A stretch of DNA of 64,000 nt, from positions 644,209 to 708,208 of the forward strand of contig MZZL01000403.1 of assembly GCA_002749535.1 (NCBI GenBank). Reading direction: 5' to 3'. Shown here piece by piece: positions 40,775-54,165 of this stretch; within the stretch, counting starts at the first letter, position 1, and each line of letters begins with the position of its first letter. Made by a program: the position numbers and the translations under genes. The DNA comes from Apophysomyces variabilis. Its lineage: Eukaryota; Mucoromycota; Mucoromycetes; Mucorales; Mucoraceae. The notes beneath the pieces are model-generated. The model was not told where the DNA came from. It did no database searches and saw nothing but the letters and a program-made list of their open reading frames with translations.

Positions 40775-42959
40775 TTGATCGTATTCGTAGTTAGCTAAAG
40801 TAGAACCGATGAAAAATTTACTACGGCGGAAAGGCGCCAGAAATTCCCAGTTCATTTCTTGTACTGAATCTTTCTTGCTGAAAACAATGCCATTCTCTTA
40901 GCTGGAAAGGTTATCCGTGTTAAATAGGAGAGCTCTCGCGAGATATCACTTTAAAAACATTACCAAGAGTGGCTGGACCACTAAGTTCATTCTTGAAACA
41001 CAAAGCCTTCCATACGTAGTTTATATATCTCTTTGGTCCCGCATCTATTAAAAAATAACATCAAACAATCAAGGAATCCGTTTGTCGACTTGTCGAAGAC
41101 GCACTGGCGACGATCCTAAGAGCATTGCGGATGCCAGTTTTTGATTATGGCTGTCAATTTGATGGGATGCGGTGCACGACGTTAATACGTAAAAGGTCTG
41201 ATCCATGGCGAAATTTTTGCTAGCAATGCGAAGAACAAAGTATTCGGTATAAGCCTTAACCGGGCGCTTTTTCCCATTATTTCGAGTCAACGCTTCGCTA
41301 TGTCAACTGGGTGTTTGTTCGAAGTTTAATTTCTTATATACCTCTTCCTCTTCCATAGAGCTAGCTGACACGAGTTTATAGGCCCGAAGCCATAAGCTCA
41401 CATTATCAAGTAGGAGAAAGGAAATGGCTCAGAATCGGCAAGTTCGACAACTACGCGGACATGAACATTCAGTAGATTGATCGTATCATATCGAAGCACC
41501 TGTGTTCTTCCGCTTTCAATGGAATTCTTGCTAACCAAGATATCAGCTTATGCCAGCATATGTGAACAATAAACATACTCTCATGTACTTGTACTCTGGC
41601 TTGAGGATATTTATCAACTTCTTAACTCATCGCCCCACTTTTGCGCGGTCACCCTTTGTCAGCAGCGACTTTTCGTACTTATATTCTTTTTGCGGATTGT
41701 TGCTCTTTTGAGGATGTCCATAGTGAAATTTGTGTCAATGTCTTTGGGAGTTAATAGGAATGAACTACGCGTAAGAGAAATGATAAGGCAAATAAAGAGA
41801 CGAAGGAAGTAGGAGAAAAGAAGGAAGAACAGAACGCTGGGAGAACATTATTTGAGATTTCTTCAGAGTGACTTGATCAAACCGACTATCTCTGCTAGAA
41901 TAGCTCTTTTCTATAGTTTCAGTCGAACCATCAAGACGTTGACTTAATTACCCCTTCAACAAGGATCACTATTATACAATAATATCCATCATAGCCTAAA
42001 GAGTTTTACCAGCTTATAAATAAGTATGAACAAAACCATTCTGAGGATTCTCCAAGTCTGCATCCGTCTTACCAAGGAAGAAAAGATGTGAAGCGCTGAC
42101 AAATTTTGATGATATTGTCTGTTTCTTCTCATTCTAAACGCTTGCCTTTTGATGATGTGCGATTTGCCCCCTGTCCCATGGATTTTATGTATGCCAAAAT
42201 GTACGAAGGATACACTGCGCAACATATGCAATACAATATAAAATATTTATTGCTTCTTTCCACAATCCTTTGCACGAGAAGGTAAACGCGGCAAAGGAAA
42301 GCCACACATAATTGCGTCTGGGCTCCTAAGGGATGGCGAGATGTTTTGTAATCATTGGCAAAGCTAGCAAATCGCTAGTAGCGAAGCTGCTGCTCTCCTT
42401 TTTTATGTTTTAGGTTACAATGTCAAGCTTTTCCGTTGTATTTAGATAACAAGTAAGGGACCTGCAAATACGACTCAAAGAAAAGAATTGACATAAATCT
42501 CAATTATGTGCATAGGATTCCTATTATTCTAAATATGTAGAACTATTACGGTGTCGCTGCATACAGTGATTGACTGTTGTATTTTCCTGCCAACAATCTA
42601 TCTTTCGCCCAAATTTCCTGAATGGTGTGCCTGGTCTGCTATTGATGTTTGCAATCAAACTATTCTGTCAGACTCCCATGCCTTAGTCTTACTTTTGCCA
42701 CGACTAATTACAGTAAATATCCTTTCATGAACTCTGGTATGTACACCATTTGTTTGTTTTCAAGCTATCCTGTTGGCTTCGAGCTCATCATTAGATGGTG
42801 TTGACCGCTTTCACTTACCAATCTTCTTATTGTTGGCAATCGGCGATACCAGCCAGTATTTAGGAACCACTGTGTTTTATCACTGCTATTGTTATCAAAT
42901 ATCTATTCCACGTGTTTAAATGTGTCAAGTGTGATGTCCTGTCAAATAAAGACTCGTTG
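40775..42959. other. gene-free accessory region
   Basis: 2.2 kb without a supported gene. A - strand frame at 41069-41290 includes FVLRIASKNFAMDQTFYVLT and reads like real protein but has no identified homolog and no context. The frame at 41989-42231 (-) is featureless. Confidence 0.35.
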
Positions 42960-43740
42960 AGATAGTCTGAAAGATATAGAAACCTTGCCTTGATTTGAAC
43001 AAAGGGCTATAAATGCCTATGTTAATAAGTGGCAATCAGTTTTTTTTGCCGGTAAGGTGAAATTTACCAGCTGCACCATACGGTAGATCTTTCTGCCTTT
43101 AATATCCATTCGGTATGTGGAGCAGTCGAAACCTATGATAATACAGCATCAATCAGTCTGATTAGGCGTTCTGAGATTTTACTGCACCATCCACAACCGC
43201 GCCGCAGAGAACGGAGAAAGGGACACTTGCTTCTACAAGGGCGTTGATCATTCTTTTCAGTTCATCTCCAAGCTTTTCAAAATCGTTGTGGACTTGTGTC
43301 GGCTTCTTAACCTCAACAGCGAAGAGATCAAAACATAGATTCCTTACAGTTGCAAATGCAGTATAGTCTGGTAGCAGCTTCCCGCAAGCTTTCACTGCTG
43401 AACCTAATGGCTATGCAGTATCACTAGGAACCAAGCACATTTGTAAAGCTGAATTCGCTCTACGCATTACAGAATAGGGTTCACAATATAAAATAGTGCA
43501 TGTCCTTTCTATACCATATTTATGCCAGCTTTTTGTCTTTGGAAAATAACTACGTGGAGGAAATGGCGCAGATACGTGTGGATAAGCGCGTCTTCCCCTG
43601 AATGTTTGATCCTGGTAACTATGGACACAGTACAGTCAACCTTCCTTAATTTCAAGGCTTCTGTTTCTTTAGCGAGCTTGAAGTTAGAGAGGGTTGAAAG
43701 TTAACGGAAGTGTCAGCTCACAAAAAAACCATACTTTACC
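42960..43740 (-). pseudogene. degenerate copy of a multicopy Mucoromycota protein
   Basis: The best frame (43395-43162) contains LCFDLFAVEVKKPTQ and LGDELKRMINALVE. An intron then joins GFDCSTYRMDIKGRKIYRMV (43100-43140 region). I associate this order (EVKKP, a Lys/Leu helix, VEGF-C-x3-YRMD, a short basic strand) with a recurrent uncharacterised protein type in Mucoromycota genomes. Downstream the frame shifts and stops, and the upstream part (such as HTYLRHFLHVV) lies in another frame with stops. It is therefore broken. Confidence 0.4.
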
Positions 43741-45079
43741 ACTTTATATTCGTTCCTGCAAATCACTTGAACTTATAGAAATATTGAAATTATCGAGAAT
43801 GAAATCAAGGATGGTTGACTGTAGTACCAAACTCATACAAGAACTCGGCAAACATCATTAATCGTTCGTGCTTTTCGTTCGCTGCTAATTGCAAGTTGCT
43901 CAACAGCATTGCTTTGATGTCCCATGCATCATAACTATTTGGATCATTAAAGAGCTGAATACAATATGCTCGTTACTTTTGAGACGATCATCACTTTTAA
44001 TCTTACATCCAGTGCACTGTTACATCAATTTGTTATTTGAGCTGGCAATTTTGAACGGAAAGATGTGCGTGCTAGGTCAATCTTAACAATGTCCTGCTTT
44101 TAGCCAATTGGGTGGGCTTTTGCTAGAAGTGGCTGTCTCAGTAGGCATATTGTCCACACGGGCAAACTAATAAGAACAAATTGGGAATGTACAATCCGGA
44201 AATCCCGGAAGGTGTTTTTTATTCATCATTTGATAGCTCTTCCGATAACCAATCTATTTCTCGTGAATGTCAACGACCGACACGTGATAAAAGCTTCTTT
44301 AGCTTAAACTAGCCTATCAGTGGACCATCATATCGCTGGCTTACCTTATGCTAAAAAGAAAAGGAATCTGCGAATACGAGCAGAAGAGCAGAGGCCGGGG
44401 CGAAACAGCGTTGTACGTATCATGCTTGTAACAAGGAGTATATCTGTGCAATATGCCTTGTAGAAGACACGCCGAAACGCGCCGCGAAAATCGAGAGCAA
44501 TGGGTTCAAGATGAACAATGTTTGTAAAGTATTTGAGCATATCCTTCAGAAATTGTTCGACAAAACGAACATGCCGATCAGTAATACCAGTTCTGCCAAG
44601 AGGCTAGATTGCGCATCCTTAAGGATAAGCATATCTGTTTCGTACGAATGGTAAGCATGCCCACGAATATCAGTGCTCTGTCTGACATGCAACCACAGGA
44701 GAAGCAGATTCCTGTGATTGTGCGTGCTGAAGAGGAATTGGCAAAACAAGTACCTGTTACGTAAGGCTAATTCCTCGATTCCCTTAAGTTTTCTGTCTTG
44801 TTGACCACAAGTCTGAACAACAGCAGCACTTCGTGCCTTACAGCGATGGTAGCCAATTATTTCCATATATATACATTTCTATCGCAATCTGTTACATTGT
44901 TGTACGTTATTGAAGTGAATTGAAGGGGTGAATTCCTGTAGATGCTTATTGAGCTGATGAAACTGGTGCAAATTACTGAGAGGGTAAGACCTTCCCGCTC
45001 TAAGAAATCTGCGGGTGACGTCTTCATAAACAATTTGTACAGAAACTCCGAATCAGACGTCTCTTCCTCACTTTCAATC
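43741..45079. other. gene-free region with possible transposase remnant
   Basis: 1.3 kb upstream of the U2AF gene. At about 44360-44490 (+) a Cys-containing stretch (CTYHACNKEYICAICLVED) resembles the Cys-rich tails of piggyBac-type transposases, but the match is short. The rest is featureless. Confidence 0.3.
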
Positions 45080-47257
<2,178 letters not shown>

Positions 47258-48133
47258 GCCGATACGCTAATGAATTTTTTATGAAAAAGTGAAGAAAAAA
47301 ATGAGGATCTAGTCTATGTATTCGAATACGAATGTGTCTTTCTTTGTACAGTAGTTTGTCGCAAAGAGGGAATGTCACCCGATTAGGGAAATCCGTCAGC
47401 CAAAAAGTATTCACGGCTGAGGCAGCGGGCGGACAGATGCAACTTGCAGTAACAGTCATAGCAGGACTGTGGTTCTTTCTTTGCCGTTGGTTTCTTCTAT
47501 TGTTGTTTGCTTTTTCTGGTTGCATAACGGTAGAAATCTTCGTTGACTTCAGTGTTGTCGGGTTCTAGAAACTTTGTGACCTTAACAGAACCTATTTTCT
47601 CAGTAAGTAATTGAAAGTGCGAATTAGACTGCGAGATTGGTAGGTCCCACAATCATGCTGGTGAAAAGAAAAAGAAAAAGAAAAAGAATAAATTCCCACC
47701 ATGAATGGAGCATCATATGAGTAGAACACCTATAGAACGCACGTGCAACACTGTGCTCGTTGAATGGGTGCAGTTGGTTGCGAGCGAAGCACATTTCTCA
47801 TAACCGAGTCAGATTGCCTCACCAAGTGCGTTGTCTCAAGGGAAGAAATGGGCTACAGATGAGATTAAGATCGCTCGATATGATGTGTGGAAGCAACAGA
47901 TTTGAGCAATTCCAGATACCATCCATATAGGGAAATAGCCTAAACATTGTTCGTGAGCGAAACAAAGCATAACACCTACTTTTTTTCTTTCCTTCTCTTT
48001 TCTTTCCTTTTTATTCTTTCTTCTTTTGTTGCTTCGTTCCTTTGGCACCCAAAAAAAATCCACGGTAAATCCACCATTTGCGCATACTTTTTGTTTGCTT
48101 ACAATGAGACTTCTTGTCCCACTAAAATTTCAG
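47258..48133. other. intergenic between U2AF2 and RhoGEF gene
   Basis: 876 bp with an (AAAAG)n tract at about 47663-47688 and a pyrimidine tract at 47980-48030. It may contain a 5' UTR intron of the RhoGEF gene. No other gene seen. Confidence 0.45.
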
Positions 48134-50227
48134 ATGGTATCTTCCAGCAACGATAGGTAAAGCAAACACTTTGATCCTTCTATTTCCTAAACAGCCATTT
48201 TTCGAAGCGTTTTGTCATTGAACCCAGAACAAGACCAAAGGGCTCAACAAGAGTTCCATGTTTCGTACGATGATAAGCCATACAAAACACGCACGTGGAA
48301 AGAAAGTTTATGCGAGAACCATCATCACATGTTCTGTCTATCAAAGCAACAACAACAATACCAAGAATTGATTCACGAGGTTATTTATACGGAGAGGTCT
48401 TATGTTAATGATCTGATCTTGGTTTACAAAGTAATTATCCAATCGGAGTACAAGTGGCAAAGTTTTTCACCGGTAGATAGGTATTTGCTAAGGATGCCTT
48501 GATGTGGCATCCTTTACCGCATCCTCTTCGAAGAATATTCCAAAATCTATTCCATATAATTAAAGTTCATCGCCAGCTACTACAAGTAAGGCAAGAAAGA
48601 CAAGTTGCATAACCATTGAATTAACATCTACTTCTTCCATGTACGCAAAAACATACAGGATCTCGAGCGTCGCCAATTCAATCAATTTCCGGTGATTTCC
48701 ACTATCGCCGATAGATTTCGAGACTATGCAAGTGTTTTTGCTACGTTGAAGAAACATGTTGCTCATTAGACTGATAGATCTCATCTTTTAATGTCTACTC
48801 CGCCTATTTTGTGAACTTTGAGAATGCTAATGACCTTATCACTCAATCTTTAGCGTCCAAGACAGATCCTCTCGGCATTTACTTGCGTGTAAGAACAGAA
48901 ACTCTTGCTATACAAAATTGGATATATGATTTTCTTGAAAAAAAACTTTACAGAATCGTACTGCGTGGCCAGTCTGCCGTCAGCTTACACTTCAGGCTTT
49001 TCTTCTTAAGCCGATCCAAAGATTAATGAAATATCCTTTATTTCTCAAAGTAAGATCTGGAGAACACAGATGACCTTGTACTGATAAACCTCTTTTAGAA
49101 TCTTCAAAACTGCTTAGATGCACGGGACTGTGACAATGAGCTCTATGGACAAGTTCGGGATAAGCTGGAAACAATGATCCGAAAAATCGAAGTGCAAAAG
49201 CAAGATTTGGAAGAGTTTGCAAGATTATCCGATCTGGCAACACGTATTCAAGGATTGAAAGTATGTTATTGGACTCGCGGGCAAATGTTTACAGTGAAAG
49301 TAACTGAAAAGTCATTAGGATTTCCGATTGGATGAATACGGAAGATATCTAATATACGAAGGCTTTCTTACACTTTTGCCCGTCCAACCTCAAACCTCGA
49401 CCCCTCATACTCCTCCATCCTGTCCTAGCACAGCACGAAGTTCTAATATTGCGTTTTCTTTGTCCTCAAAGAAGACTGTCTATGTATTTCTCTTTAATGA
49501 TGTTGTTCTCTGTACAAAGGTAACTGGAAATAACATTTTGGGAATGATTCAAGGAAAGAAGCTCTTATGGACCTTTTTTGTTTAGGTGCGATCGAGGACG
49601 CGGCCAATAGATAATGTTAGAGGTTTAAAAGCAAGTTATGGACCGTCTCCACAAGCGCTGTTTAAAGTTGTCCAGCCAGCAGGTCAGTTAACCTATCTGG
49701 ATCGAAATGGGTTTGTCCCTTTATCGCGAGCAAAACCTGCCCGTTTCGCATCTCTGCGACGCCGACATGCCGAACCAGGTCAAGGCAATGTTTCCTGCCG
49801 ATTTTCCTGTTCCATCGCCGCTCAAAGCGTGTTTGCCATACATTTTGAAGCCTTGTCAGCAGATGAAAAGGCAACCTGGTGTTGCCATTTAGAGAATGTA
49901 TTGCAAGATCATGTTCGATCTCAATCACATCGTTCAAGAAGTCAATCGACTGCATCGCTATCTACATGTACCACTAACGCAACAACGGTATCTGACATGA
50001 GTGAAACATGCCTTACTCGAATTTCCGTTATGACAACGCAACACATCATCGATCTTTGTCCTCTTAAATCTGTACAAGGCACTTATGAAATACATATGGA
50101 TCAGTGGTTAATAGACCAACACTATCACTTTGGTCAACATAACGGTGACCACTCTGACTGTATACATCCAGACGTTAAGATGAATGATCAATATGAAAAA
50201 CAAAAAAGCCATATCTTCACGCACTGA
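48134..50227 (+). CDS. Rho guanine nucleotide exchange factor (DH-PH)
   Basis: Best model: exon 1 48134-48156 (MVSSSNDS), exon 2 48208-48430, exon 3 48493-48585, exon 4 48659-48727, exon 5 48778-48888, then at least four more to the TGA at 50227. DH conserved regions are visible. CR1 is LIHEVIYTERSYVNDL. The middle is FPVISTIADRFRDYISSFNV. CR3 is AFLLKPIQRLMKYPLFLK. A PH domain follows (GFLTLLPVQ, then VYVFLFNDVVLCTK and AIHFEALSADEKATWCCHLE). It activates Rho-family GTPases in polarity and wall integrity. No CNH domain follows, unlike Rom2-type GEFs. The tail is Ser/Arg-rich. Exon 4 appears to end in a GC donor. Confidence 0.85.
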
Positions 50228-52245
50228 AAAGAATAAATAAAAAGAGAGACTAATAAAAAAAGGAAAAAAAAAAAGAGATATGGATAGCTAGCAGATATTT
50301 TAATAGTCAAGAAGACTGTTGCTTAATGACCTCTATGCCTGCTATTAAACTGTCGATCATCCTTTTATTACATAGAGGCTATTGGTTTTTACCCAGTTGT
50401 TTCCATTAATTGTTTTACACAGTTGAACTGATTGTATATTAAAAGTAATCATCAAGTAATCCATTAATAATGTTACAAATTGTCAATACTTTTATAATTT
50501 ACCGATGTTTACACTAATGAGAGATGAGCTTTACATTTCCTTTTCTTAAGCATGCATAAGTGGACATGTCTTCTTTTAGATTAAAGTATGCGATCAGTAT
50601 TTTATAGAGCTAAAGTTCTTACAAATTTCCATGTCTATACTTTTACCTTTTCTCATTAACTCAATGTAAACCTTTTAAACCTCTCAGAAAAAGCCTTTTT
50701 GTATCTCAAAAGCTTGAAAAAATCAACAAAAGCCGGATATCAAGCATAAAAGATGGACTTTTATTTTTACATTTCCATACTTCCATTTCTCTTAAAAACT
50801 TAAGTCTTAAATCAAGTCATTATATACAGGATAACTAAGCCAACTATTTCCGATTTTTCCGCAAAAAGTTTTCAGACCCTAATTTAAGTGGTCATGTGTT
50901 CGGATTTGCACAAGTGAAGCTGCAAGTTCGAAGCAAGGACACCGATGATTAAAATGATGAACGCATTAATGCGCTGTCGGAATGTCTTCATTGACCTGCC
51001 GAAGGATATATGCTGCCTTCCTACTGATTAATCGCTCGGTTTCTTTTCTCTTTTTCTTTTCTGCCTTTGATATTTTTGCACTTTCATTAACTTGAGAAGG
51101 CCATCGATTAGAGATACGTTCGTCTGCACCAAAGATTAAAACGGCCCTAACATAACAAGTTTCCCTACTCCTTCACTGAATCCTTTCTACACCTTCCATT
51201 TCGTCATGTTGCTGGTTTTTTTTTTCACTCTCTCTTGAAGAACACCTGTTTTCGTGCGGACACCTGATCATCAGCCAGATAGCATCCGCACCACCTATCC
51301 GTTGCTAGTTCTCAACACGTAACACACGATGTGCATGGCCCGCCGGACGGTAGGAAGGTCGACGTAAAATGAGAATTTTTCCTTTGCTTTTAATTTTCTT
51401 TCTTTGGAGTCGCTTTTCTCGTTTTGTCTCTCTCTCACTCGCTCTATCAATGCAGTATATCGGATGGAATTGTCTTCTGTGCCAAACGATGTTCTGTAAA
51501 TGGCCATTGGTAAACAAATTAACACTGATTAAGATCCTGTTACAGTGCCGGCCCAATCTTTGTCATTTTGCATAAAGCCATTCTACCCGTATTAGAAGAG
51601 AGGAAGCACTTTGACATCAGAATCTCGCTCACTCGTCTCCCACTCGTATTTAATACGAGCTGGCACAAACAAAAGCTTAAACGAGATGATATAAAGAACG
51701 GAAATTGCTGGAATCGGTCTCGCTACCTGGCTATTTTCATTTCTCGCAAAAAGAGCACATACGGACACAAACATCTATGGCAACGCTGAAGTCATGGAGA
51801 AAAAGAATGATGCACAAAATGGTCATTGTTTGTTGTATGAAATGGTTTGTATGAAATGGAGGCGCAAAAGCTAATTTTCAGACTATGTTCCATGTATCAC
51901 TTTTCTTTATGTAGGATAAAGGAAAGGAAACAATGAAAGAGGGTCGAATGAGATAAGAAAAAGGGTAAAGATAAAAAGAGAAAAAGGAAAGAAAAAGGAC
52001 ACTGTAGATGAAAAATTTGGGATTATGCGCAAAAAAGAAAAGAAAAAGAGAAAGAGAGAAGGCTATAAAGGAAGAAAAGAGAAAGTCAAGTTAAAGAAAA
52101 GAAAAGAAAAGAAGTTGTGTGTGTGTGAGAGAGAGAGAGAGAGAAGAACAAGGGTATTTACAAGCGTTTGTCTTTAATAGAAAGGCAATTTTTTTTGGGG
52201 GGAGGGGAGAAAGGGGGAAAAGGGGGAAAAAGGAAAATCAAAAAT
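50228..52245. other. 2-kb gene-free convergent region
   Basis: Converging 3' flanks of the RhoGEF and bZIP genes, strongly AT-rich at 50250-50850. Purine-rich (A/G) low complexity occurs at 51910-52240, including (GT)n/(GA)n at 52115-52145. Short frames near 51300-51790 have no features. Confidence 0.45.
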
Positions 52246-53854
52246 TTAAGCGCTGTGAAATGATGTTGAACCCCACCACCAGAAGGATTTATCCGTGACC
52301 GAGCCGCTCTTGACATTCGTAATCAGTGCGGTCATGATCAAGGCGTCGTACAAATCTTCTAGATAACCTGATGATTTCTTTACGTCCGAGCTAAAGTCAC
52401 GCTCGTCAGGTAAGAGCGGCCCAGTGGAGCAAGGTTCGTCTATTGCAGTCGTAGTAATTGACCGGGTCGGGGTCATAACAAGTTGTACGAAGCATGACAG
52501 AAGATGTCCTGCAATATGCAAGGTCGTTTGTTCATCCGGAAATGCGGGTGGTCTGTCATCCAAAGAAGACAAACGCAAAATGCGATCGATATTCCATGCC
52601 GGCATAACTGCATTGGAAACAAGAATGCAGTGATCTTGACGATAAGTTTCTGTTGCCTTGGAACCGCGCGCACTGATATCCTTGTTGAGATTCGGTTTTG
52701 GTAACGGGCTTCGTGGGGAAGAAGGTGCGCGAACAAGATCCGTAGAAGACGAGGCCGCAACAGCCACGGCTTTTTGTTGTTGCAACAGCAATTGGTTTTG
52801 GCGTCGGAGCGTATCCACCTCAGTTCTTAATTGTTTGTTCTCTTCCTCCACCTTGCCCAATCGTTCTTTCAAATCATCCGCGTTCTTTTTGTGCTCATCC
52901 ACTTGTGCTTCCAATGTCGTGATGTATTCTAAAAAAGAAAGTTGGCGTGTGAGTTTTTTTTTCTTTTACTTTATTTTTCCCTTGCTTCCCTCTCATCTCT
53001 CTCTCTCTGTCTCCGTCTCCCCCCTTTTCCCCCTAGTACCTCCTCCCCCAAATAATAATAATAATAATAATAATAAAAGACTTACCCTTTCTTCGCACTC
53101 GGAAATTTCTGGCTGAAATTTTGTTCCGCAGTTGTCGTCTTTCCTTAGGTGTCAGCCGTTTAATGTCAATTCCATCTGTTTCCGCATAAGCTTCAAGAGA
53201 CATGGGCTCCTCTGTTGAAACAGTGGATTCACGTCTTGACAACTTTTTCACGTTTTCGGATTTTATAAGTGACTCGGGCGCCACTGTTTCAGGTAGTGGT
53301 TCCATCGTGGCAGCCGGAGTAAACAGCAATGGCGCAGCTGCTACGGTTTCGGCCGACATGGACCACGGAGTGACAACCTCATTTGGCTTTTGTGGTGGCA
53401 ACGGTTCTTGTTGTTGCTGCTGGTGCTGCTGCTGTTGTTCTTGTTGTTGCTGCTGCTGTTGTTGCTGTTGCTGCTGCTGCTGTTCCCGCAGAGCAAGATG
53501 AATCTTGGCAAGTTCAATAAGTTGCCGGATTTGCTCTGTGGTCATTGTAGTTTGTTGTGGTTGTTGCTGTTGCTCCATCTTGGGATGCAATGCTTCATCT
53601 TGACTTCCCAAAGCAGGTTCGGGTTTTGATTCCGATAAGGTGTCAGAGGGATGACTAAGAGGAGTTATAGGAAGTGGCGCGGTTGAGGATAAAGGGTCGT
53701 TGAGAAGGGGTTGGTCAAAGTGAGAGTAATGATAATAGTCTGAAGCATAGTCCGTGGGTAATACCCCATAGGGATCATCCTTCAAAGGGGTTAAATCACC
53801 AGTAGTTGTATGGGTGTTCAACCAGTCCATATCTACAATATCCTCAAATTCCAT
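52246..53854 (-). CDS. bZIP transcription factor with Gln tract
   Basis: Two exons (53854 to about 53087 and about 52931 to 52246). The N-terminal half is an acidic/Tyr-rich putative activation region (DIVDMDWLNT, YASDYYHYSHF). A Gln tract of about 25 residues follows (53405-53485). The basic region is LTPKERRQLRNKISARNFRV, with the N-x7-R pattern NKISARNFR. The leucine zipper continues in exon 2 (YITTLEAQVDEHKKNADDLK and beyond). The intron lies between basic region and zipper and carries an (AAT)n tract. The C-terminal region has a conserved-looking segment WNIDRILRLSSLDDRP of unknown role. Nuclear regulator; the target pathway cannot be read from sequence. Confidence 0.9.
53051..53077. repeat. 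(AAT)n microsatellite in bZIP intron
   Basis: About nine ATA/AAT triplets in a row within the bZIP intron. Confidence 0.85.
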
Positions 53855-54165
53855 GTTGAAATACAGTAATAGAGGAGATAAATATCGTTTAAGAAAAGAG
53901 AAATAAAAGAGAAGGAGAAGAGATAGAGCGAAAGAGTAAGAAAGAAGAAAAAAAGAGAGAGAGAGAAAGGGAAGAAGAGAAGCAAGGGAAAGAAAAGAAA
54001 GGCCCCATTTCAAAAAAAAAAAGGGGATGTGCGTGTGTGTGATGAGTCACGCAATGCGGCTCGCCAAACGACGAAAGTGCTCGAAAAAAAAACAGCAGCA
54101 GTGAACGTTTTAATATTTCAGGCAACGACACGAAATTATCTATATTAGGAAGGCATGTTTCTCTT
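53855..54165. other. intergenic between bZIP and IVD genes
   Basis: 311 bp, purine-rich (GAGA/AAAG runs at 53880-54020), holding the bZIP promoter or 5' UTR. A TGAGTCA-like site (atgagtcacgc at about 54040-54050, AP-1 type) lies upstream of the bZIP start, so autoregulation is conceivable. Confidence 0.4.

Noticed and set aside
47947..48156. Hydrophobic 69-aa frame before the RhoGEF gene
   Set aside because: Comes from a pyrimidine tract in the 5' region; overlaps the likely RhoGEF start exon in a different frame.
48758..48777. Candidate 20-nt ultrashort intron (GTTGCT...GATAG) in the RhoGEF gene
   Set aside because: A 50-nt GC-AG intron with a consensus GCAAGT donor uses the same acceptor, keeps the frame and gives more usual DH spacing.
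53202..53629. Antisense Cys- and Leu-rich ORFs
   Set aside because: Antisense of the Gln tract of the bZIP gene.
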